Assembly: GCA_001899685.1 (NCBI GenBank)
Contig: MKWG01000006.1
Span: forward strand, 80,010 to 144,009
Length of the DNA stretch: 64,000 bases
Origin: Sphingobacteriales bacterium 44-15
GTDB taxonomy: Bacteria; Bacteroidota; Bacteroidia; Chitinophagales; Chitinophagaceae
Reading direction: 5' to 3'
The position numbers and the translations under genes were made by a program. The notes beneath the pieces are model-generated. The model did no database searches and was not told the origin of the DNA. It worked only from the letters and a program-made list of their open reading frames with translations. Positions 46,556 to 54,088 of this stretch are shown piece by piece (positions within the stretch are counted from its first letter, which is position 1; the number at the start of each line of letters is the position of its first letter).

Positions 46556-48058
46556 TTACTTTCCCCGGTACGCCTGCTGCTTTCCGGCTCCCGTGTGATC
46601 TATTACTTTTCCTTCCTTTATTCTGGAACGTAACGCTCCAATATTAGTAAGAAAAGCCGGAGAAGCATTTGTTTTTAACAATGAAAAAATACTGTCTCTT
46701 ATTTCTTTTGTTATGGGCGTTCCCTGAAGCAGCGGATGGTATAAGTGATACCATGCTGCCATTTTACCCGTAAGAACAGGCGTGGCGAAGGATGAGCCTG
46801 ATACCGGAGGTAAGCTGCTGTTAACAGGATTGACAAATACAAAATTGCCTGCAGCATCAATATAGTCTGCGGCTACTCCTGCATCTACCACATTGGCCGA
46901 AAAGTTTTGTGTCGGGCTCACCAGGTCTTTATATACTGTTGTTACGGCAACTACATTAGGCAATACCGGTGATAATGATGCCGGGTAAAAATGAACACTG
47001 TCCAGGTTTCTTTTTTGCAGGCTGTCTGCAGGATCGTATTCCTGGTCTTCAATAGCATCGTCCTTATTCCCGGCAGCCGCCAGCAGCAGGATGTTGTTTT
47101 GAGTAAGATAATGTTCTATAAAAGCTTTCAGCATAACAGGGGAAGTAAATGCCTCTAATGCATTCCCGTTGCTGTCATATTTGTGCAATGGCTCGTAAAA
47201 GCCAAAGCTTGCATTGATGATATTCACCTTCCTGTTCTGTGCATAAGCAAAGCCGCAAAGTATAGTGAACAGATCGCCTGTGCCATCGCCGGCAAAAACT
47301 TTTACCGGTAAAATTTCGACACTATTATTTTTATAAAACCCGGCTTCATTAGTAATAAAGCTGGTTACGGTTGTGCCATGCCGCTGCGGGTTATCATCAG
47401 AAAAGTCATTTTTGTTCTCTATGAAGTTCCAGCCTGCATTTCCACCTGGTATACATGCGCTGTCGGCAGATTGATATAACGAAAAATAAGAGCTGACCAA
47501 AGCCGAGTCGAGTCCCGTATCAAAAACAGCTACTTTCACCGGAGCATCGCTATAAGTCACTTTTGGCAATTCAGCCCTTCTTCTTTCCGTTGCCAGAGTT
47601 TTATCCGGGAAAAATACCGGAAGGTTAGTGCCGAAATAAACAGGACCGCTTTCCCCTGTCACCGGGATCTTTTTTTTACTGCTGCTGCCACCCTGTGCCA
47701 CTTCACCCTGCATAAATACTTCAATGGCTTTGCCTTCCAGCAAAAAAAGTGTAGAATCGCAACTGCCACATACGAAGCTGATATTAATCTCTTCGCTTTT
47801 CCCTTTTTTTATAATGCTGTCGTATATCCACTGGCTGAACTGTACATCGGTGCTGCCCGGTTTCAGCCACACCATCAATTGCTTATATGGATCTTTTTTT
47901 TCAGGTTTTGATGGCTTGTAATAGACATGCCAGTCCGGGGGCCGGTCTGTTTGCTTATTGTGATTGCACATGCACCCGGGGAAAACGATCAAGAACAGAA
48001 AAGATGCAAAACAGATAAAAGACAATGGAACACAAACTTTACGAACAGAAACTTCCAT
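46556..48058 (-). CDS. Subtilisin-like S8 serine protease, secreted
   Basis: A 500-residue protein (ATG at 48058; an ATG at 48085 would add nine residues before the signal). A long hydrophobic signal ends near VFPGCMCN, a weak lipobox. The peptidase S8 domain has the whole triad: Asp180 (AVFDTGLD), His227 (QRHGTTV), Ser423 (GSSFATP), with oxyanion Asn331 (AAAGN). Residues 30-115 would be a pro- or regulatory domain, and the motif GEVAQGGSSSKKK (118-130) lies between this and the catalytic domain, a likely processing site. It is followed by the CHAT gene after three bases. A gap of 145 bp with a hairpin repeat separates it from the TPR gene upstream. Confidence 0.88.
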   Translation of the reverse strand: MEVSVRKVCVPLSFICFASFLFLIVFPGCMCNHNKQTDRPPDWHVYYKPSKPEKKDPYKQLMVWLKPGSTDVQFSQWIYDSIIKKGKSEEINISFVCGSCDSTLFLLEGKAIEVFMQGEVAQGGSSSKKKIPVTGESGPVYFGTNLPVFFPDKTLATERRRAELPKVTYSDAPVKVAVFDTGLDSALVSSYFSLYQSADSACIPGGNAGWNFIENKNDFSDDNPQRHGTTVTSFITNEAGFYKNNSVEILPVKVFAGDGTGDLFTILCGFAYAQNRKVNIINASFGFYEPLHKYDSNGNALEAFTSPVMLKAFIEHYLTQNNILLLAAAGNKDDAIEDQEYDPADSLQKRNLDSVHFYPASLSPVLPNVVAVTTVYKDLVSPTQNFSANVVDAGVAADYIDAAGNFVFVNPVNSSLPPVSGSSFATPVLTGKMAAWYHLYHPLLQGTPITKEIRDSIFSLLKTNASPAFLTNIGALRSRIKEGKVIDHTGAGKQQAYRGK

Positions 48059-48130
48059 GCTGATATGATATTTAGAATAAGCCAAAACCGGTTACCCGGG
48101 GGTGTGAATAACATCCTGGGCTATGTCAAA

Positions 48131-48193
48131 CGTGAAATGTGAGACGTGAAATGTGAGATATTCTTTCACTTTTATCTTCTCACTTTTCACGAC
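48131..48193. repeat. GTGAAAnGTGAGA hairpin repeat, copy 2
   Basis: Two tandem CGTGAAATGTGAGA units followed, after a loop, by TCTCACTTTTCACG, which pairs with 12 of 13 bases. It is the inverted relative of the copy at 24139-24195. It lies between the TPR gene and the subtilisin gene of the sigma operon, where it could terminate, attenuate or process the transcript. Confidence 0.65.
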
Positions 48194-48203
48194 TTTAGGA
48201 CTG

Positions 48204-48971
48204 CTACCAGCTTTTCAGCCATTGCTCGGCCGCCGTGCTTCCCTCCTGCTTATCCTCCACTATCTCCTCTAAGATTGCTTTTGCTGCGGCTTTATCTCCT
48301 GTACTATTTCGCTGCAGCAATGTAACAGCTTTCAAAAAGGGTCCGGCATTGCTGAATAGCTCTTTCTTTGCAGCGAGGTCATCAAATTTCTCAAGGGCTT
48401 TATCATATTCTTTAGTAACGAGATATACTGTACCCACGTACCTGAGCGCATCACTGTTATCGGGATGAGTGGCGTAAACAGCTTCAAACAATTGAAGCGC
48501 CTTTTCATATTCTTTATTATTATACGCCGCTATGCCTTGCTGGAGACTGTCTTTGGCGCCATCCATTGTTTGGCTGAGGTGCATAAGCTCTTGCTTTACA
48601 TATTGATCTGCAAGCCGGGTTGGAGTATTTCTGTTACTGAAAAAAGCAAAATATGCAACGAGTATCAATATCAGGCCTGCAGCCACAGCCATCATCCTTC
48701 TGGGGAAACTGTTTTTTTGCCGCATGGGGATTACAGGGGCGGATGGCTCCTTAAAATACTTCCCGTTAAGCTGGCTTAATGTATTTTTCAGCGCTGCTTC
48801 CCGATCACTGTATTTTTCTGCATTATACATTTCAGTGTTGATAGTGCCGTATAAGTTGAACAACTGCTGTAACTCATTATTTTCTGCAAGTTCTTTTTCA
48901 AAGCGGCTTTTTTCTTCAGCCGTCATGCTTCCATTAAGGTAACTCTCAATCTTTTCAAAGTTGTCATTCAT
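48204..48971 (-). CDS. Membrane TPR protein in anti-sigma factor position
   Basis: A 255-residue protein. The first 35 residues (FEKIESYLNGSMTAEEKSRFEKELAENNELQ) match the N-terminal pattern of anti-sigma-factor-like proteins of this phylum. A single membrane helix follows at about 92-112 (MMAVAAGLILILVAYFAFF), then a periplasmic part with two or three TPRs (KDSLQQGIAAYNNKEYEKALQLFEAVYATHPDN and the next). No zinc-binding HxxxCxxC is present. It starts four bases after the stop of the ECF sigma gene. Likely role: hold the sigma factor at the membrane until a periplasmic cue reaches the TPRs. Confidence 0.8.
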   Translation of the reverse strand: MNDNFEKIESYLNGSMTAEEKSRFEKELAENNELQQLFNLYGTINTEMYNAEKYSDREAALKNTLSQLNGKYFKEPSAPVIPMRQKNSFPRRMMAVAAGLILILVAYFAFFSNRNTPTRLADQYVKQELMHLSQTMDGAKDSLQQGIAAYNNKEYEKALQLFEAVYATHPDNSDALRYVGTVYLVTKEYDKALEKFDDLAAKKELFSNAGPFLKAVTLLQRNSTGDKAAAKAILEEIVEDKQEGSTAAEQWLKSW

Positions 48972-48975
48972 AAGA

Positions 48976-49551
48976 TCACCATTTCAACGAGTTAAATTTG
49001 GGAGACTGCTTTACAAGTGTAATCAATTTTGCCATGCATTCAGATTTCTTTTTCCGCGCATAAGCATAGCTAACCTTAAGCTTTTTTGCTACTTCGTCCA
49101 TTGATAAGCCACTCCAGCTTAATTTCAACAAATTTTTGCAACTCTCTCCCATCTCAGACAGTTTTTCAGCAAGCAGGGCGCTTCGCTCCTGGTGCATTAC
49201 ACAATCTTCTGCCAGCCTGAAGCTGTCTTCTCCGATATAGTTAAATCCTTCAGTGTCGGTATTTGTTACCTTTTGAGTTTTCCTTTTATTCAGCACATTC
49301 AGCCACTTATTCTTACAAATAAGGTAAAGGAATGCTTCCATCGGGCAGGTGAGCTCAAAATCGCCTGTTTTGGCTTTGTTATATATAGACATCAATGCAT
49401 CCTGGAAAATATCTGCGGCGTCTGTTTCCGTGCCGCTGTTCTGCAGGATCATCCATTTTATTCTGGCTGAAAATTTTTCGTAAAGCTCCTCCAACACCAA
49501 AGGATCGTTGTTTAATAAAGCCTCAACATATTTCTGATCAGGATGCTGCAT
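48976..49551 (-). CDS. ECF-type RNA polymerase sigma-70 factor
   Basis: A 191-residue ECF sigma factor. Region 2 lies at residues 20-90 (LEELYEKFSARIKWMI, DAADIFQDALMSIYNKA, CKNKWLNVLNKR), region 4 at 130-180 (LSWSGLSMDEVAKKLKVSYAYARKKKSECMAKL) with the helix-turn-helix. A long linker between them holds the segment DTEGFNYIGEDSF. It is the first gene of the operon with the membrane TPR protein, and upstream are three repeats of the TACAGG ... TCATRT kind. It probably drives its own operon, including both proteases. Confidence 0.92.
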   Translation of the reverse strand: MQHPDQKYVEALLNNDPLVLEELYEKFSARIKWMILQNSGTETDAADIFQDALMSIYNKAKTGDFELTCPMEAFLYLICKNKWLNVLNKRKTQKVTNTDTEGFNYIGEDSFRLAEDCVMHQERSALLAEKLSEMGESCKNLLKLSWSGLSMDEVAKKLKVSYAYARKKKSECMAKLITLVKQSPKFNSLKW

Positions 49552-49783
49552 GACAGATGCAAAAAATTAATTCTGAAAAAAACTGTTTACAGGGGTATCA
49601 TGTTTCAGAGAAGACGGATATATCGCTATGATGAAATTCTAAAACAAAAAAAGCCAAAATTTGTGATAATCAGGAAATTATTTACAGGTTTTCATATATG
49701 ACTACAGGGTTCTCATGTATACCATTCCGTGATGATACAGCAGTGAGTCGGGTACATTGTTGCTATCAGCGGAAAATTAAACT

Positions 49784-49815
49784 GCCGCTTAAAACCATGG
49801 TTTTAGCGGCTTTTT
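49784..49815 (+). terminator. Plus-oriented intrinsic terminator without a known gene
   Basis: Arms GCCGCT-t-AAAAC and GTTTTAGCGGC form a stem of 11 pairs with one bulge and a four-base loop (CATG), followed by TTTTT at 49811-49815. No plus-strand gene ends before it. It may end a small RNA or shield the neighbouring operons. Confidence 0.6.
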
Positions 49816-49842
49816 AATGATGTGATCTCGTGTATTTTGTAT

Positions 49843-49868
49843 AAAAAACCCCTTGTTATACAAGGGGG
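49843..49868 (-). terminator. Intrinsic terminator of the FAH-family gene
   Basis: On the minus strand CCCCTTGT, loop ATA, ACAAGGGG, then TTTTTT (plus positions 49848-49843). It lies 24 bases after the stop codon of the 49892-50503 gene and is a strong hairpin. Confidence 0.8.
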
Positions 49869-49891
49869 CATATATGACAGTAAAATAATTT

Positions 49892-50503
49892 TTATTTAAT
49901 AGAAAGCTCAAACATGCTCTCATCTTCTATAAAGCCTTCCAGATCATCCCCTACCACGCATTCTCCCACGCCGGCAGGAGTGCCTGTAAAAATAATATCC
50001 CCTATATTCAGAGAAAAATAATTAGAAATATGAGATACTATACTGTCGAAGCTGAAGACCATTTGCTTTGAATTGCCCTGCTGCACCAGTTCCTTATTTT
50101 TATACAGGCAAAAATTGATATCATTCTTTTTCAGTTCTGGTGTAATATCAAGCCATTTGCCTATAACAGTGGAGTTGTCCCAGGCTTTTGCTTTTTCCCA
50201 GGGCAATCCCTTTTCCTGTAATTCATTTTGAATATCACGCGCAGTGAAATCTATACCTACGGTAATACCATTATAATATTTTGAGGCATGCTTTTCCTGG
50301 ATATACTTACCGTTTTTACTCACTCTTAATACCAGTTCTACTTCGGAATGCAGCTCATTGGTAAATTCCGGATAATAAAAAGGGGTATGAGACTGCAATA
50401 AAGCACTCTTAGGTTTCATAAAAATAACCGGTTCCGAGGGTACTTCATTACCTAGCTCTTTTGCATGATCAACATAGTTACGGCCAATACAGAATATTTT
50501 CAT
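49892..50503 (-). CDS. Fumarylacetoacetate hydrolase family protein
   Basis: A 203-residue protein close in length to FAHD1-type acylpyruvases and oxaloacetate decarboxylases. It has IFCIGRNYVDHAKELGN at the start, VIFMKPKSALL, the metal-ligand Glu residues in HSEVELVLRV, GIDFTARDIQ and GDIIFTGTPAGVG at the end. The substrate is likely an acylpyruvate or oxaloacetate. The gene is a single unit with its own terminator. Confidence 0.88.
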   Translation of the reverse strand: MKIFCIGRNYVDHAKELGNEVPSEPVIFMKPKSALLQSHTPFYYPEFTNELHSEVELVLRVSKNGKYIQEKHASKYYNGITVGIDFTARDIQNELQEKGLPWEKAKAWDNSTVIGKWLDITPELKKNDINFCLYKNKELVQQGNSKQMVFSFDSIVSHISNYFSLNIGDIIFTGTPAGVGECVVGDDLEGFIEDESMFELSIK

Positions 50504-50711
50504 ACTTGATTATGAGTTCAATAAGGTTTATAAATGTGGGTAAACGATATGAACATGTGCTTTTTTATTAGATTCTCGGGCAGTTCAAGGAAAGTGGATA
50601 ATAAATCAGGGGTGAAAACACTTGTAAAACGCTAATTTAATGCAAACAAATTGAAACTTATAAAGTTAGTATAATTTTTTAGCGAATGTTATCCAGCACT
50701 ATTCCTTCTGT

Positions 50712-51287
50712 TCATATAAACTCCATTTGATTTACGATGTTCATGGTACGTTCCAGTCCCATAACAGCTACATTTTCAATAGCTTCAACGCAAAAAATCA
50801 TTTTCCTTTGCACTACTTCAAGCTCTTCAGGAAACCATTTGCCCAATACAAAGTCCACCTGCATGCCTTTAGAAAAATTATTACCTATACCAAATCTCAG
50901 CTTAGGATATTTATCCGTGCCCAGCGCCTGCTGGATGTCTGTCAGGCCGTTATGCCCCCCTGAGCTACCGCCAGCCCGCAGTCTCAATTTACTGAGGGGC
51001 AGCGCCAGGTCATCTACGATCGTAAGTGTTTGCGCGGGGCTAAGCTTTTCCTTATCCATCCAGTATCTGAAAGATCTGCCGCTCAGGTTCATATAAGTGG
51101 TAGGCTTGATGCAGGTAAACATCTTCCCCTTCCACCTGACCTCAGCAACATCAGCCAGGCGTCCGCTGCTGAAATATGTGCCGTGCTTTTCAACAAATGC
51201 ATCTACCACATCAAACCCTATATTATGCCTTGTATGTGCATATTCAGCACCAGGGTTCCCTAAACCGACTATGAGGTATCTACTCAT
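50712..51287 (-). CDS. pth: Peptidyl-tRNA hydrolase
   Basis: A 191-residue bacterial Pth. The catalytic His lies in TRHNIGFDVVD; KPTTYMNLSG, DDLALPLSKLRLRAGGSSGGHNGL and RFGIGNN are the other conserved stretches. It recycles peptidyl-tRNA released from ribosomes. The ATG at 51287 (MSRYLIVGLGNPG) fits the family better than the one at 51293. It follows rplY, with an intrinsic terminator between the two. Confidence 0.95.
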   Translation of the reverse strand: MSRYLIVGLGNPGAEYAHTRHNIGFDVVDAFVEKHGTYFSSGRLADVAEVRWKGKMFTCIKPTTYMNLSGRSFRYWMDKEKLSPAQTLTIVDDLALPLSKLRLRAGGSSGGHNGLTDIQQALGTDKYPKLRFGIGNNFSKGMQVDFVLGKWFPEELEVVQRKMIFCVEAIENVAVMGLERTMNIVNQMEFI

Positions 51288-51302
51288 GATCAAAAGCGTA
51301 AC

Positions 51303-51331
51303 AAAAAACCCAATCCTTAATGAATTGGGTG
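51303..51331 (-). terminator. Intrinsic terminator between rplY and pth
   Basis: On the minus strand CCCAAT, loop TCATTAAGG, ATTGGG, then TTTTTT (plus positions 51308-51303). It lies 35 bases after the rplY stop and 16 bases before the pth start codon. It may lower expression of pth relative to rplY. Confidence 0.7.
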
Positions 51332-51365
51332 ATTTTTATGACATTCAGGCTAACCACCTGTTGTA

Positions 51366-51956
51366 TTATTTTTTTGCTGGTGCAGCAGGTGCAGTAGATT
51401 CTTCCTGCTTCAACTGACGGGTCATTACTACAGAAGCTATCGGGATACGGGGAGAGTTCAGTATCTCGTAATGCTCTTCCTTCACGTCTTCCACCCGTAC
51501 ATTGCCATTAAGCTCCAGCGCGGAAAGATCTACCTCAATATTTTCCTTCAAATATTTAGGATAGGTTTTTACTTTCAGGGATTTCATCTTGGTTACCAGC
51601 TTGCCGCCGGCCTTTACCCCTGCTGCCGTTCCCGTAAATTTCAACGGAATGTCAGCTACAACTTTTTTATCTTCAACGAGTTGAAGAAAATCCAGGTGAT
51701 TAAGCGCGTCAGAAACCTTATCCAATTGTATATCTTTCAGGATACAATTGTATGATTTACCATCTACCCTGATCTCAGCCTGCTGGAATTCAGAGGTATA
51801 TACAATAGATTTAAAAGCCAGAACGGGAGCCTGAAAGTTCACTTCCGTTGTACCACCGTAAATTACAGCAGGCACCAATCCCTGAGAGCGGAGTTCGCGG
51901 GTGGCTTTTTTACCCCTTCCGGTCCTCAGTTGTCCTTCGATTGTAATTGTTTTCAT
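51366..51956 (-). CDS. rplY: 50S ribosomal protein L25/general stress protein Ctc
   Basis: A 196-residue long-form L25 (TL5/Ctc type). The 5S rRNA-binding N-terminal domain spans residues 1-95 (GQLRTGRGKKATRELRSQGLVPAVIYGG), the C-terminal beta domain follows (IPLKFTGTAAGVKAGGKL). The chain ends with an Ala/Pro-rich tail (STAPAAPAKK). It lies 29 bp after prs, an order widely kept in Bacteroidota. Confidence 0.95.
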   Translation of the reverse strand: MKTITIEGQLRTGRGKKATRELRSQGLVPAVIYGGTTEVNFQAPVLAFKSIVYTSEFQQAEIRVDGKSYNCILKDIQLDKVSDALNHLDFLQLVEDKKVVADIPLKFTGTAAGVKAGGKLVTKMKSLKVKTYPKYLKENIEVDLSALELNGNVRVEDVKEEHYEILNSPRIPIASVVMTRQLKQEESTAPAAPAKK

Positions 51957-51985
51957 TTGTTTTATTTTGAAATTAAAATTTACCC

Positions 51986-52936
51986 TTATTTATCTCTGAG
52001 CTGGCTATGAATAAACAAGCTCGTAATACTCTGATTTTCATAAGCATTTCTTATGGCAGCCGCAAACAGTTCTGCCACGCTCAATACTTTGATCTTATCG
52101 CTGTGTTCCCTCAGCGGCAAGGTATCACAAACTACCAGCTCTTCCAGCACGCTATTGGCAATATTTACATAAGCATTACCGCTCAGCACAGGATGGGTGC
52201 ACAGTGCTCTCACGCTTTTTGCTCCCTTTTCCATCAGCAACCCGGCAGCTTTGGCCAGCGTTCCGCCGGTATCGCATATATCATCTATAAGAACTATATT
52301 CCTGTCGGTTACATCGCCAATTACCACCATGCTCGCAATTTCATTAGCACGTTTTCTGTGCTTATCACAAATCACCATTTCTCCGTTAAAATAGCTGGCA
52401 ATTTCACGTATCCTGTTGGCACTTCCCACGTCAGGGGCGGCAAAGGTAAGGTTTTCCAGATTAAGTTGTTCAATATAAGGAATGAAAATGGCTGAGCTGT
52501 CAAGATGGTCTACCGGTATATCGAAATACCCCTGGATCTGGGGAGCGTGCAGGTCCATAGTGATCACCCTGTCGGCGCCTGCCGCTGTTAAAAGATTAGC
52601 TACCAGCTTACTGCCAATAGCAACCCGGGGCTTATCCTTGCGATCCTGGCGGGCATAACCATAATAGGGTAAAACAGCAATGATCTTATACGCCGAAGCC
52701 CTGCGGGCTGCATCTATCATAAGCAACAGCTCCATGATATTATCACCCGGGGAAAAAGTGCTCTGGATGAGAAAAACATAATCGCCCCTGATGCTTTCAA
52801 GGAAAGTAGGCTGAATTTCCCCATCGCTGAAACGCTGAATACTTATCTTGCCTAAGGGTTGTCCGAACTGCTGGGCTATCTTTTCCGCCAGATAGCGGGA
52901 ACCTGTTCCTGAGAATAATTTCGCCTTCGGTTGCAT
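51986..52936 (-). CDS. prs: Ribose-phosphate pyrophosphokinase
   Basis: A 316-residue PRPP synthetase: KLFSGTGSRYLAEKIA, RFSDGEIQP, DLHAPQIQGYFDIPVDHL, the catalytic region CDKHRKRANEIAS and the PRPP-binding loop VLIDDICDTGGTLAKAA. It makes PRPP from ribose 5-phosphate and ATP for nucleotide, His and Trp synthesis. The open frame extends upstream to 53041, but homology begins at the ATG at 52936 and the family length is 310-320 residues. Confidence 0.95.
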   Translation of the reverse strand: MQPKAKLFSGTGSRYLAEKIAQQFGQPLGKISIQRFSDGEIQPTFLESIRGDYVFLIQSTFSPGDNIMELLLMIDAARRASAYKIIAVLPYYGYARQDRKDKPRVAIGSKLVANLLTAAGADRVITMDLHAPQIQGYFDIPVDHLDSSAIFIPYIEQLNLENLTFAAPDVGSANRIREIASYFNGEMVICDKHRKRANEIASMVVIGDVTDRNIVLIDDICDTGGTLAKAAGLLMEKGAKSVRALCTHPVLSGNAYVNIANSVLEELVVCDTLPLREHSDKIKVLSVAELFAAAIRNAYENQSITSLFIHSQLRDK

Positions 52937-53064
52937 AAATTGGTGGATATGCGGCGAAGATAGAAATAAGCCTTTAGTAATGAGCAGGTGCAACAAAAAA
53001 TTGCTGCCTGCAACATATAATCTGCTGCATATTGCATACAACGCGAATCCCTGATCAGCTTAGC

Positions 53065-53277
53065 CTATTGCTTCAGAGCTGCAGCCCCGGAATGTTCGAA
53101 ATTGGCAACCGAAGCGGTTTGTGTTTCCGTTATGGTAGCTTTATTACCGGTTTTAAAGGCATTGTATATGGAGGAACATAAAAAGACCGATATAAAAAGA
53201 ATAACACAATACATGGCTATACAAAACAATAATGGCTGAAGAGAGCCAAGGATAAGCTGGCGGTTTGACAGTTTCAT
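53065..53277 (-). CDS. Small single-pass membrane protein, hypothetical
   Basis: A 70-residue frame with one strong hydrophobic segment (residues 12-40, PLLFCIAMYCVILFISVFLC) flanked by a basic N-terminus (MKLSNRQ) and a polar, Thr-rich tail. It lies 128 bp upstream of the prs start. I do not recognise a family. The balanced composition of its tail argues for a real gene but coding evidence is limited. Confidence 0.45.
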   Translation of the reverse strand: MKLSNRQLILGSLQPLLFCIAMYCVILFISVFLCSSIYNAFKTGNKATITETQTASVANFEHSGAAALKQ

Positions 53278-53332
53278 AGAAGTAGATTTTTATGGTTATT
53301 ACAAGGATTTTAGATATATTACGCTATAACGA

Positions 53333-54046
53333 ATGAAAATCACCAAAATTATGCTACCCGATAAGAAAAAAGCTATCAAAGACTGGCTTATAGATGACCG
53401 TCCCAGGGAAAAGCTCCGTACCAAAGGCCCCGAAAGCCTGAGCCATTCTGAGCTCATAGCCATTCTGCTTCAGAATGGTACACATAATAAATCAGCTCTT
53501 GATCTTGCCAAAGAAATCCTGCTGCTCGGCAAAAACAACCTCAATGAACTGGGTAAAATTTCTGTCAAGGAATTGACTAAGATCAAAGGTATTGGTGAGG
53601 CTAAAGCCGTGACTATTGCAGCCGCTATGGAGCTGGGCAGGAGACGACAGGCGGCGGGATTTATAGAAAAGCCTTATGTAACCGACAGCACAAGCATAGC
53701 CGGGTACCTGCAGGGCGTACTAAAAGATTATGAGCTGGAAGTATTTATTGTACTGTTCCTGAACCAGGCAAATAAAGTCAATCATACGGAAGTGATCAGC
53801 AAAGGTGGTATCACAGGCACTGTAGCGGATACCAGGGTAATACTTAAAAAAGCCCTGGAAGAAGATGCCGTGAGCATTGTGCTTTGCCACAATCATCCTT
53901 CCGGAAGGGTCAGACCCAGCCGGGCAGACGAGATACTTACACAAAAAATAAAGGAAGCGGCAAAATATTTCGACATCCGGGTGCTGGATCATATCATCGT
54001 AAGCGAAGAAGGTTTTTACAGCTTTGCCGATGAAGGTTTGCTTTAA
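53333..54046 (+). CDS. radC: RadC family JAB-domain protein
   Basis: A 237-residue RadC homolog. Residues 15-100 hold a helix-hairpin-helix (LTKIKGIGEAKAVTIAAAMELGRR) and residues 115-237 the JAB metal-dependent domain with the motif LCHNHPSGRVRPSRAD (HxH...D). Despite the name, a role in DNA repair is unproven; the JAB fold suggests a metal peptidase or isopeptidase. Initiation at the ATG at 53351 is also possible. Confidence 0.92.
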   Translation: MKITKIMLPDKKKAIKDWLIDDRPREKLRTKGPESLSHSELIAILLQNGTHNKSALDLAKEILLLGKNNLNELGKISVKELTKIKGIGEAKAVTIAAAMELGRRRQAAGFIEKPYVTDSTSIAGYLQGVLKDYELEVFIVLFLNQANKVNHTEVISKGGITGTVADTRVILKKALEEDAVSIVLCHNHPSGRVRPSRADEILTQKIKEAAKYFDIRVLDHIIVSEEGFYSFADEGLL

Positions 54047-54088
54047 GCCAATCCGGATAATTCCATACCTTTCGCAAAACAACTGTCC

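Larger units (their letters stand above)
49552..49891. other. Gene-free 340-bp control region of the sigma-protease operon
   Basis: No coding frame of interest on either strand. Three imperfect repeats start at 49588 (TACAGGGGTATCATGTTT), 49683 (TACAGGTTTTCATATATG) and 49703 (TACAGGGTTCTCATGTAT); the last two are spaced 20 bp. Read on the operon strand they give ATGANAACC-like strings that resemble ECF -35 elements (AACC). A plus-oriented terminator (49784-49815) and a minus-oriented one (49843-49868) fill the other end. Confidence 0.55.

Noticed and set aside
53042-53332. tRNA gene near prs
   Set aside because: No acceptor stem, T-loop (GTTCGANTC) or CCA end is found there or elsewhere in the window.
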